Positions 43,872-51,977 of a stretch of DNA of 57,739 nucleotides are shown one piece after another. A program made the translations under genes and the position numbers. How positions within the stretch are numbered: position 1 is the stretch's first letter; each line of letters starts with the position of its first letter. The stretch is from a bacterium (lineage in GTDB: Bacteria > JAMCPX01): NCBI GenBank assembly GCA_021792615.1, contig JAJYUJ010000017.1:1-57739 (forward strand), read 5' to 3'. The notes under the pieces were generated by a model, which had not been told where the DNA came from, did no database searches, and saw nothing but the letters and a program-made list of their open reading frames with translations.

Positions 43872-45884
43872 CTATTTATACTGGTCCTCCTCCGGGCCGC
43901 TCGACCCGGTCTGTTTCTTAGATTCGTGCTTTGCAAGTTCAAGAGGATGCTCTTCTTCCATCAGCGCTATGGAAAGTTTGCCGGTAAACATCGATGTATT
44001 CAACGGATACAGCACCGGGTTGAATATAACCCAGTAGAAGTGCCAGAATATGATCGCAAGTGTCGCGAGGAGCGCTTCATAGAAGTGAATCATGAGGAAC
44101 AGGTTCAGCCACCAGAGCGGTATATATCTGAGTATGTCAGTTTTGAACCACAGGCTGAGTCCCGTAATCCCCATGACCGTGTTGCCCCAAGCAAGTGCCC
44201 AGTATTCGAACTTCTCAAACGGGGTAAATCTCCCGAATGCAGGTTTTTTATCACTCATGCCTATGTTGTAGAAAAATAATTGGAGTGTACCTTTTATATC
44301 GTCTATGATAGGCAGCAGCTCCTTAAACTGCTCCCTGCCCCTCTTGGTCACAGCCATCAGGACGATCTGAACCATGAACACAACAAGCAGCACTACCCCT
44401 GATACCCTGTGGATCCATGCCCGAATCAGGCCATTATCGATATGCGTAATCCACGAGCTCCACCATTCATTTGGCCAATGGTACGCAAAACCGGTATACG
44501 CAAGAAGAATAAAACTGATGAAATTCACGGTATGCAGTACAATTTCCGTCTTGTTAAAGCGTAAATATTCGCCCTCATCCGGAAGTTTTGTTATGCCCTT
44601 TTTGTCCCTGTCTTTGATCTTTCGGACAAAATCAGCAAACGCAAAAAAGATCATGCCGAGTACGGTGACCGTGATAAGCCATATATATGCTGTCCGGACG
44701 ATCTTAATCACCTTGCTTCCGGTACCGGTCGGTCCATGGATTTCCTTGAGATGCCGAATGTCCGCCCTGGTGATGCCCGGGTGGCATTTGCCGCATGTAT
44801 GGGACAGATTGGCAGGATATACCGATGAAGCGGGATTCGACGGACCTAAAACCTTATGCGCCCGGTGACACGAAGCACAATTGGCTGCTATGACACTGCC
44901 GCCCTTTATCATAATACCATGGAAACTGCTCAAATAGGACGATAAGGAAACAGCGGGTAATCCGAGGTTTTCGGACAGCGTAACGTTTCCATGACAATCC
45001 GTGCATGTCTTCGGTATGTTAAGCGGATATATCGGCGAGCTGGGATTATTTTGTGCAAGTATCGAATGCTCTGCATGGCAGTCCGTACATACGGGCGCAT
45101 TGGATACACCGCTCTCAAAGGCCTTCCAGTGAGATGACTGAAGGTAATTTTTGTATTGATCTTCATGACACTGCCCGCAGGTTTTCGGTATATTTCCCTT
45201 TGCAATCGTCGATGTGGTTATATTCGGCGGAAGGATATCATGCACCCCGTGGCAGCTTGAACAGGTAGCCGCAGGCAAACCATCCTTTAAGGCCTCGGCG
45301 TGTACGCTTTTTTCATAGAGCTGATACGGATTTGAAACGGGTATGTTAAATTGTTTCGCCATCTCAGCGCTATTGTGGCATTTACCGCACGTTGCAGGAA
45401 GGTTCTGCGGATAAACCGTGGAAGATGGATTTGTAGCAGCAAGTATGTCATGTTTGCCGTGACAGCTCCAGCAATATGCAGCCCCCGTTATACCCATTGC
45501 CACTGCTTTGCCATGAATGCTGTTCTTGTATTTACTCTCCACATCGCTATGACATGTGCCGCAGGCCGGCGGTGCCAGCTTCCCGGCGTGTGGAAGAGAT
45601 TTTATACTTGCATGGCAATCCGTGCAGGTCAGCTCCGCGTGTACCGACGCCTTCCAGTGGTTCGCATCCACATAGGGAATACCCTCGGTCTTGACGCCAT
45701 GGCAGGTAAGACAGTCACTGCTCGAGAATTGCGGTTTCTTACCGGTCAAGAGTGATACCTCTGTATGGGTTTTTTCTCTTCCGTCGTTTGTCTTTCTATT
45801 GCCTGCGTAGATTTTATCGGGCGAACCCTGGAGAAGCACTGCGGCAAATACCAGTATAAGTATCGTTTTGTTACCTTTGAACAT
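43872..45884 (-). CDS. Fused 11-heme cytochrome c / di-heme cytochrome b (CbcL-like)
   Basis: A 670-residue fusion. Signal peptide about 1-28; then eleven CXXCH motifs (CLTCH, CTDCH, CGTCH, CWSCH, CGKCH, CSSCH, CGQCH, CTDCH, CTDCH, CASCH, CGKCH) in the periplasmic part to about residue 390; then one linker helix (TAYIWLITVTVLGMIFFAF) and a FdnI/HydC-type di-heme b membrane domain with His in TVNFISFILLAYTGF (HTV), RAWIHRVSG and LAIIFWHFYWVIF. Architecture matches the CbcL type from Geobacter, which couples quinol oxidation to periplasmic electron transfer. It carries a strong promoter and tandem terminators, so it is its own unit. The start with SD AAGGAGAAAAG is firm. Confidence 0.93.
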   Translation of the reverse strand: MFKGNKTILILVFAAVLLQGSPDKIYAGNRKTNDGREKTHTEVSLLTGKKPQFSSSDCLTCHGVKTEGIPYVDANHWKASVHAELTCTDCHASIKSLPHAGKLAPPACGTCHSDVESKYKNSIHGKAVAMGITGAAYCWSCHGKHDILAATNPSSTVYPQNLPATCGKCHNSAEMAKQFNIPVSNPYQLYEKSVHAEALKDGLPAATCSSCHGVHDILPPNITTSTIAKGNIPKTCGQCHEDQYKNYLQSSHWKAFESGVSNAPVCTDCHAEHSILAQNNPSSPIYPLNIPKTCTDCHGNVTLSENLGLPAVSLSSYLSSFHGIMIKGGSVIAANCASCHRAHKVLGPSNPASSVYPANLSHTCGKCHPGITRADIRHLKEIHGPTGTGSKVIKIVRTAYIWLITVTVLGMIFFAFADFVRKIKDRDKKGITKLPDEGEYLRFNKTEIVLHTVNFISFILLAYTGFAYHWPNEWWSSWITHIDNGLIRAWIHRVSGVVLLVVFMVQIVLMAVTKRGREQFKELLPIIDDIKGTLQLFFYNIGMSDKKPAFGRFTPFEKFEYWALAWGNTVMGITGLSLWFKTDILRYIPLWWLNLFLMIHFYEALLATLAIIFWHFYWVIFNPVLYPLNTSMFTGKLSIALMEEEHPLELAKHESKKQTGSSGPEEDQYK

Positions 45885-45931
45885 TATATTTTCTTTTCTC
45901 CTTATCTTTATTTTCAAATACAATTGCATAC

Positions 45932-45959
45932 AATATACTTTCAGGTATGGTGCTGTCAA
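45932..45959 (-). promoter_or_regulatory. Strong sigma-70 promoter for the fused cytochrome gene
   Basis: On the minus strand a perfect -35 TTGACA (45954-45959), a 16-base spacer and -10 TATATT (45932-45937), about 48 bases before the start codon at 45884. Confidence 0.75.
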
Positions 45960-46053
45960 TAGTTATCATCATCATATTTGTCATTATAATACAAGTGGAT
46001 ACCCATGTAGCTATATAATTAAATATAGACTTAAACACTGATAAAAGAGAAAT

Positions 46054-46083
46054 TTGTTGACTATATATTTTATTGATTATAGT
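46054..46083 (+). promoter_or_regulatory. Candidate promoter for the split cytochrome operon
   Basis: TTGTTG (46054-46059), 18-base spacer, TATAGT (46078-46083) in an AT-rich stretch 40 bases upstream of the first cytochrome gene. A TTGACT three bases in gives an alternative -35 with a 15-base spacer. The region between the divergent promoters (45960-46053) is AT-rich and could hold an operator. Confidence 0.55.
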
Positions 46084-46122
46084 TAAAACAAAGTATAGTG
46101 CAGGGATAAAGGGAAAATAGAT

Positions 46123-46989
46123 ATGAAAAAAATTATACTGATTCTTGGCGTGTTGGTTTTATGTTTTCAAAAAACTGCATACAGTATGGATAATCCCGGC
46201 TGCATGCAGTGTCACGGCGACAAGAATTTCTATCTCAGGTTCCCCGGTATCAAACAGGAAGGGATGTTTATCAGCCCTGGGATTTTGAGCATATCGGTCC
46301 ATAAGGGTATATCCTGCACACAATGCCATACAAATATTCATGGATACCCCCACCCTGCCACGGCTGTCATCGAAAAAAAGGATATCCCTGTTATGTGTTC
46401 CTCCTGTCACCGGGATGTGTATGAAAAATACACGCAGAGTATTCACTGGAGCGCCATCAAAAAGGGCATTATGGCGGCACCCGTATGTACGGACTGTCAC
46501 GGTACGCACGGCATATTAAAAATAACAAATCCCGGTGCAAAAGTATATCCGGAAAATATTCCCAAAACGTGTTCGAGCTGTCACGATTCCGTAAAGCTTG
46601 CCCAGCAGTACAACCTGCCTCTCAACAGATTAACAACGTACGAAAACAGCTTTCACGGCATAGCCCTTAAATTCGGCGACTTACGCGCAGCGAACTGCGC
46701 GAGCTGTCACGGTATCCATGAAATACTTCCTTCGAGCGATCCCCGCTCTTCGATCAATAAGGCAAATCTTGCAAAGACGTGCGGCAAATGCCATCCCAAC
46801 GCGACTGCGAATTTTGTGAAGAGCCGGGTACACGTTGTCGTCAGTAAACACGGGGAAAAAGGACCCTATGTAGTAAGGGTTTTTTACACCTGGTTTATCG
46901 GCATACTGATCACACTCTTCATCGTCTATGTGTCTTTTGATCTCATCAACACGGGAAGAAAGAAAAAAAACAGGAGTAAACCGTCATGA
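46123..46989 (+). CDS. Membrane-anchored 7-heme cytochrome c
   Basis: A 288-residue exported cytochrome: signal peptide about 1-21, seven CXXCH motifs (CMQCH, CTQCH, CSSCH, CTDCH, CSSCH, CASCH, CGKCH) and a C-terminal membrane helix (YTWFIGILITLFIVYVSF) with a basic tail. It looks like the c-domain of the fused gene split off: the phrases RAANCASCHGIHEILP and TCGKCHPNA match AANCASCHRAHKVLG and TCGKCHPGI there. Its stop overlaps the start of the b-type partner by four bases (ATGA). It should pass electrons from the b subunit into the periplasm. Confidence 0.93.
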   Translation: MKKIILILGVLVLCFQKTAYSMDNPGCMQCHGDKNFYLRFPGIKQEGMFISPGILSISVHKGISCTQCHTNIHGYPHPATAVIEKKDIPVMCSSCHRDVYEKYTQSIHWSAIKKGIMAAPVCTDCHGTHGILKITNPGAKVYPENIPKTCSSCHDSVKLAQQYNLPLNRLTTYENSFHGIALKFGDLRAANCASCHGIHEILPSSDPRSSINKANLAKTCGKCHPNATANFVKSRVHVVVSKHGEKGPYVVRVFYTWFIGILITLFIVYVSFDLINTGRKKKNRSKPS

Positions 46990-47672
46990 ACCATTCCGTA
47001 GAAAGGCTCTCCAAAAATCAGAGAATACAACACATCATCCTCCTGGTTTCCATGATTATGCTCTCCATAACGGGGCTTGCCCTGAAATTCCACAACAATT
47101 CGTTTTCCGTTTGGCTTATCAAGCTCGAAGGCGGCATATGGGTCAGAGGATTGATACACAGAATATTTGCGATTGTGCTCATACTGCTCTCACTCTACCA
47201 TCTTCTGTGGGTCACTTTTACCGATGAGGGTCACAAGGAGCTCATGGCAATCACTCCCCGGTTGAAAGATATCTCGGATTTTTTCAAAAAACTTCTTTAC
47301 AACCTCGGGTTATCGAACCGGCAGCCCCAGTTCGCAAAGTACGACTACCTTCAGAAATTGCAATATTGGGGTGTTGTGATCGGTACCATTATTATGGTTA
47401 TTACGGGCCTCATATTGTGGTTTGTCAATCAATCGATGGCCATCCTGCCGAAATGGATAATAGATGTAACCATGCTCATCCACGGATGGGACGGTGTAAT
47501 GATATTTATTGTTTTGTTCCTGTTCCACCTTTACAATGTACACCTTAATCCCGAGGTGTTTCCCATGAGTAAAACATGGATAGACGGTAAAATTTCAACC
47601 GACAGATTAAAACTTGAACACAGACTCGAATATGACAAACTGTTATCGGATAAGGAAGATGAAAACAAATAA
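46986..47672 (+). CDS. Di-heme cytochrome b561-type membrane subunit
   Basis: A 228-residue four-helix membrane protein of the FdnI/HydC/cytochrome b561 type. Candidate haem-b ligands are His16 (RIQHIILLVSM), the His pair in GLIHRIFAIVLILLSLYHLLW and the last helix FLFHLYNVHLNP. It begins in the overlap with the 7-heme gene and forms its membrane partner. The C-terminal tail ends with WIDGKISTDRLKLEHRLEYD, a form of the tail found in the two other b domains of the cluster. Electrons should come from the quinol pool. Confidence 0.9.
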   Translation: MNHSVERLSKNQRIQHIILLVSMIMLSITGLALKFHNNSFSVWLIKLEGGIWVRGLIHRIFAIVLILLSLYHLLWVTFTDEGHKELMAITPRLKDISDFFKKLLYNLGLSNRQPQFAKYDYLQKLQYWGVVIGTIIMVITGLILWFVNQSMAILPKWIIDVTMLIHGWDGVMIFIVLFLFHLYNVHLNPEVFPMSKTWIDGKISTDRLKLEHRLEYDKLLSDKEDENK

Positions 47673-48786
47673 TTCTATTGCCGCTCATTCATGCTCCGGC
47701 AAAAAGGCCAAAACCACCCTTAAATATTTTGGGTGGATTTTATTGAGTGCTGTCATAGTTGCCCTTCCTGTAAAGGCATGGAGCCAGGCTTCTCCCCTCT
47801 ATCAAAAGTGTCTATTGTGTCACGGCAGGCCCGGTTTTAAAAAGTTGATGCCCGATGGCAAGGTACTCGAATTGTTCGTTAACAAATCAGAGCTCGAACA
47901 TTCTATCCACGCAAAACTGCACTGTACGGATTGTCATGCGGACGTTATGGAAATCCCTCATTTGAAAGTACCGGGCAAGGTCAATTGTTACCGGTGTCAT
48001 TATAAAGACAATCCAAACGGGGCAAAGCCAGCAAACGAGTTCTTCCAGTCGGTTCACGGCAAGCTGGTAACGGAAAACGATCCGAAGGCTCCGCACTGCC
48101 AGGATTGCCATGGCGGGCATAATGTACAAAAGGTCGACTCTCCGTTATCGACGGTCAATCATCAGAACGTCGCGTATACCTGCGGCAAATGCCATAAACC
48201 GCAGTATGATAATTATATCCAGAGTATCCACGGAACCGCATTGCTCGACCGGCACATAAAATCAGCACCTACCTGCACGACATGTCACGGAAAACACCTT
48301 ATTCTTAAGCCTGACAATCCCGCATCGAGCATCTACCCGCTCAATGTCATCAACGTATGCTCGAAATGTCATGAAAATAAAGAACTGATCAGAAAATACA
48401 ACATCCCTGGCGGGAGGATCAGCACGTACAAAGAAAGTTATCATGGTATTGCCGACGAATTCGGGTCAGTGAGGGTTGCCAACTGTTCGAGCTGCCACAG
48501 GGCTCATCTGATACTGCCGGAGAGCGATCCGCGCTCTTCCATCAACAAGGCAAACCTTGCGAAAACATGCGGCAAATGCCATCAAAATGCAAATGTCAAC
48601 TTTACCAAGGGCAAGATACACATAAATTATAAGAGCAAATCGAACGGCATCCTGTATTATATAGGTATGTTTTTTGAGATACTCACCTTGTCCACTTTGA
48701 CTCTTTTATTTATTCATATTTTGCTCGATCTGTTTCGCAGATACAAATCAGGGGAAATCCGGGGGAAGAATAAACGTGGAGAATAG
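47659..48786 (+). CDS. Membrane-anchored 9-heme cytochrome c
   Basis: A 375-residue exported cytochrome: N-terminal basic region and signal/anchor helix (about 22-43), nine CXXCH motifs (CLLCH, CTDCH, CYRCH, CQDCH, CGKCH, CTTCH, CSKCH, CSSCH, CGKCH) and a C-terminal helix (FFEILTLSTLTLLFIHILL). A stretch near the last heme (SSINKANLAKTCGKCH) is identical in the 7-heme protein, showing duplication. The start at 47659 overlaps the upstream b gene by 14 bases; a start at 47614 would lie further inside it. It is followed by its own b subunit after two bases. Confidence 0.93.
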   Translation: MKTNNSIAAHSCSGKKAKTTLKYFGWILLSAVIVALPVKAWSQASPLYQKCLLCHGRPGFKKLMPDGKVLELFVNKSELEHSIHAKLHCTDCHADVMEIPHLKVPGKVNCYRCHYKDNPNGAKPANEFFQSVHGKLVTENDPKAPHCQDCHGGHNVQKVDSPLSTVNHQNVAYTCGKCHKPQYDNYIQSIHGTALLDRHIKSAPTCTTCHGKHLILKPDNPASSIYPLNVINVCSKCHENKELIRKYNIPGGRISTYKESYHGIADEFGSVRVANCSSCHRAHLILPESDPRSSINKANLAKTCGKCHQNANVNFTKGKIHINYKSKSNGILYYIGMFFEILTLSTLTLLFIHILLDLFRRYKSGEIRGKNKRGE

Positions 48787-48788
48787 CA

Positions 48789-49712
48789 ATGGAAGATAAG
48801 TTCAAAACAGTAAAAGAAAAGATCGCAGAGGAACTTCAAAAATATGCACTCGATATCCTTCCGGATCGTGAAGATAAAGGACTGGATGAAGAAACACAAC
48901 GGCTCGTCAGGGACGAGACAACCGAAGGCCTCGATGCCTTTTTAAACATCAAAACAAAGAACATTCATAAAATCATAAAGAAACAGCATGCGTTAAAAAT
49001 AAAACTGGACAAAAAACAAGAATGGCAAAAGGATACGTTCCAGAGGTTCAATATCTATTTCAGAATACAGCACATGATGCTTTTTATGAGCGTTATCATC
49101 CTGATCATTACCGGACTCCCGATAAAATTTCCCAACTCCTCGATCTCGAAATTCATGATGTCCATCATGGGCGGCATATCCACACAGGGTATACTTCACA
49201 GAATAGGTGCTGTGTTACTCATAGGTTTTTATGTGTTCCATACCCTCTACACCATCTTCAACAAAGACGGAAGAAGGGATTTTGTCCAGCTCCTGCCAAA
49301 ATCCAAGGACGTCAAGGATATTTTTCAGATGATCAAATACTTCTTCGGTTTTGCCAAGGACAAGCCAAAGTTCGACAGGTTCAGCTACATAGAGAAATTC
49401 GATTACTGGGCTGTTTACTGGGGCGGCATCGTGATGGTCGGATCAGGCCTTATCATGTGGTTCCATAATATCGCTTTGAGTTATTTTCCAAAATACGTCT
49501 ACGATATCGCACGTGAGGCCCACAGTGATGAGGCTTTGCTTGCCACCCTGACCATCGTCATATGGCATTTTTATAATGTCCACTTTAATCCGAGCAGGTT
49601 CCCGGGATCGCTCGTATGGTGGCATGGAAAATTGACAAAAGAACAGATGATCGACGAGCACCCCCTTGAATATGAGAGAATCGTAAAAGGAAAAGAGGGG
49701 AAAAATGACTAA
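48789..49712 (+). CDS. Di-heme cytochrome b subunit with N-terminal cytosolic extension
   Basis: A 307-residue membrane protein. Residues 1-88 form a charged helical, non-haem extension without membrane segments, absent from the other b subunits here. Then come the same four helices with His candidates in YFRIQHMMLFMS, GILHRIGAVLLIGFYVFHTLY and VIWHFYNVHFNP. The tail WWHGKLTKEQMIDEHPLEYE is the clearest version of the shared tail motif. It overlaps the 18-heme gene by 8 bases. Partner of the 9-heme protein by position. Confidence 0.9.
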   Translation: MEDKFKTVKEKIAEELQKYALDILPDREDKGLDEETQRLVRDETTEGLDAFLNIKTKNIHKIIKKQHALKIKLDKKQEWQKDTFQRFNIYFRIQHMMLFMSVIILIITGLPIKFPNSSISKFMMSIMGGISTQGILHRIGAVLLIGFYVFHTLYTIFNKDGRRDFVQLLPKSKDVKDIFQMIKYFFGFAKDKPKFDRFSYIEKFDYWAVYWGGIVMVGSGLIMWFHNIALSYFPKYVYDIAREAHSDEALLATLTIVIWHFYNVHFNPSRFPGSLVWWHGKLTKEQMIDEHPLEYERIVKGKEGKND

Positions 49713-51708
49713 CCGCGTCTCATCCTTTTTCAAAAGGCACAAAATCGTTAGTGCGGTATCGGGCATTATCATCGTCGTATGGCTGCTGTCCAACACCATA
49801 TTTTTAGCGCTTTCTGGCAATGCAAATACCTGCGCTTCCTGTCATATCATGCAGCCGTACATCAATGAGTGGAAAACCTCGGTACACAGCGGGGTAAAGT
49901 GTACGACCTGCCACGACCTCGGGTTCAATTATTTTACCAGACTTGAATTCCAGACCCTCACGGGCATGTATAATCCGCACCCCGTAGCAGTAGTCAGTGA
50001 CAGCGCGTGTCTGAAATGTCATCCGCTCAAGGACATCAGCAAGCCGGTCTTTTACAAAAACATGGTATACTTCGATCATGCAAAGCATGTCGGGAAGAGC
50101 GTCCGTGAGATGCTTTTGACCTGTGAAACATGCCATCCCTCGGTTACGCACGGATCCCACATGAAGGTCGTGGATGAAGACGCCTGTATATCCTGTCATT
50201 TTATCGGTGCCCCGCGGGGCGAAGCAATAACCGGATGTCCTTCGTGCCACGGGAGCCCGACAAAAACGGTAGATCTTCACGGCATGACCTTTAACCATAA
50301 ATCGTATTTGACCAAAGGCATGCAGTGCAACCAGTGCCATCTCGATGTTATCAAGGGTAAAGGTAGTGTCCCGCGCGACCGGTGCCACAAATGCCATGAA
50401 GACAGATCTTATAAATACAACAATCCGGTGTTCGTCCACAATACCCATGTCACCAAAGAACACCTCACATGCGGTAAGTGCCACAGACCCATGTATCACG
50501 GCGAGATCCACATGATCCAGGCATTGGAAAGCAACTGTACGGACTGTCACCAGGACAGGCACAATTATCAAAGAGAAATGTATATGGGCATGGGGGCCAC
50601 AGATACTACGAATATGCCGGATTCCATGTTTTTAAGCCAGGTGAGCTGCGAGGGATGCCATCCAAACAAACTCCGCGCAAACTCCGTAAACCAGAACGTC
50701 TCGAAAGCCAAAAACCTCCGCGAGACGGCACACGCTTGCGTGGAATGCCACGGCAGGCCGTACGACAAGCTGATGTACCACTGGATAGCGACGGGCAACA
50801 ACATGCTCAATTATGTCAGCTCCGTTATCAACAAGACAGACACTGCAATCAGTAAAGCCGCTGTCACCGGCAGCAAAAAACATGAAGCACGGATGCTGAT
50901 GCAGCATGCGCGGTTCAACGAAAGGTTTGTATCCTTCTCCAGACCTTCACACAACATACGGTATACCCAGCAGATCCTCATGAATTCCCTCGGCTTTGTC
51001 GATAAGGCGGCAGCGGTTACCGGTATCGGCAGTATGACGCAAAATAAACCGGTGTCCCTGCAAAGCGCCGGTGCTTCCTGTGCGGTGCTTTGCCACAACA
51101 CGCTCGGTATGCCGAAAACCATTAAATTTGAAACACTCGGGGTAAATTTCCCACACGATTTCCATATGAGTCTGGGGCTTGATTGCTCGGCATGTCATCC
51201 CACAGATCATTCCATGGCAATGAATATCAAGGTTGATACATGCGCCAACTGCCACCATCAGGACAAATCCACGTCGAACTGTATCCGGTGCCATAGCACC
51301 ACGGCATCACTGTATAACGGAACCGTTCCCTTCTCCGACATTCCCCACACACCGAATGCGATGTCCGGGAGCGTCGGGTGTTCGGACTGCCATGCACATA
51401 TGGAGCATGGAAAGATATATGCGGACATAAAGAAACAGTGTATAGACTGCCATGTCCCTGCATACGGGAATCTTCTGGATAAATGGAACAGCCTTTATGT
51501 AAGCAAGTATGAGCAGGCGGAACTTCTGCTGAAGAACACCGCTATTCAGCTCGAAGGAATGGATCAAAACACGGCCCAATATAAGGAAAAGAAGGCACGG
51601 TACGATAATGCAAACGCAAAATTGTCATTTTTGGAAAAGGCCAACGGCCTGCACAATATCGTGGTAACGGATAAGATCCTCGGCAGCGTTATCCAGGAAC
51701 TGAAATAG
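49705..51708 (+). CDS. NapC-type anchored 18-heme cytochrome c
   Basis: A 667-residue periplasmic cytochrome with one N-terminal anchor helix (about 15-36), reading like a NapC/NirT start (ANTCASCHIMQPYINEWKTS). I count 17 CXXCH motifs and one CX3CH (CAVLCH, DNA 51079-51096), giving 18 possible covalent haems. The first 370 residues hold twelve haems; after a haem-poor linker (about 370-450) come the last six. The C-terminal 90 residues are helical and haem free. The stop is the end of the operon. It would be the large periplasmic electron sink or wire for the two split modules; no outer-membrane porin is in the window. Confidence 0.92.
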   Translation: MTNRVSSFFKRHKIVSAVSGIIIVVWLLSNTIFLALSGNANTCASCHIMQPYINEWKTSVHSGVKCTTCHDLGFNYFTRLEFQTLTGMYNPHPVAVVSDSACLKCHPLKDISKPVFYKNMVYFDHAKHVGKSVREMLLTCETCHPSVTHGSHMKVVDEDACISCHFIGAPRGEAITGCPSCHGSPTKTVDLHGMTFNHKSYLTKGMQCNQCHLDVIKGKGSVPRDRCHKCHEDRSYKYNNPVFVHNTHVTKEHLTCGKCHRPMYHGEIHMIQALESNCTDCHQDRHNYQREMYMGMGATDTTNMPDSMFLSQVSCEGCHPNKLRANSVNQNVSKAKNLRETAHACVECHGRPYDKLMYHWIATGNNMLNYVSSVINKTDTAISKAAVTGSKKHEARMLMQHARFNERFVSFSRPSHNIRYTQQILMNSLGFVDKAAAVTGIGSMTQNKPVSLQSAGASCAVLCHNTLGMPKTIKFETLGVNFPHDFHMSLGLDCSACHPTDHSMAMNIKVDTCANCHHQDKSTSNCIRCHSTTASLYNGTVPFSDIPHTPNAMSGSVGCSDCHAHMEHGKIYADIKKQCIDCHVPAYGNLLDKWNSLYVSKYEQAELLLKNTAIQLEGMDQNTAQYKEKKARYDNANAKLSFLEKANGLHNIVVTDKILGSVIQELK

Positions 51709-51977
51709 AGACACCTTCCACAATGATTGTTGTTTTGCACATGTAGATTTGGGGTTAAACGGAAAAATGCAATAAGGAAATTTACTTATTCGCTCAATCC
51801 CGCGATCCACCTGATATCTATAAGTTTCCTTATAGGAACGAGATTTAAGTCCTCTGTATGTTTATATGCTATTACCCGGTATGGTTTCCTCATCGGATTT
51901 TCGAAGCATACCTTTGTCTGACGCGGGCTTATCGCTCATTGCATAAACTTCCTTATTTTTCAAACGCACTTTCCGGG
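51709..51977. other. Convergent intergenic gap holding repeat copy B
   Basis: No gene. It separates the 18-heme cytochrome from the convergent ThDP enzyme and is mostly taken up by the AATAAGGA-family repeat at 51767-51957. I see no clear T-tract terminator for either gene. Confidence 0.7.
51767..51957. repeat. AATAAGGA dispersed repeat, copy B
   Basis: Opens with ATGCAATAAGGAAATTTAC and ends with the inverted AAACTTCCTTATT, preceded by GGCTTATCGCTCATT. Both ends match copy A at 21960-22047 with few changes. The interior (about 130 bases) differs and has no ORF, as expected for a miniature mobile element. Confidence 0.7.

Noticed and set aside
49804-50571. Minus-strand open frame opposite the 18-heme gene
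   Set aside because: The sense strand carries a dense series of haem motifs, so the antisense frame is a shadow.
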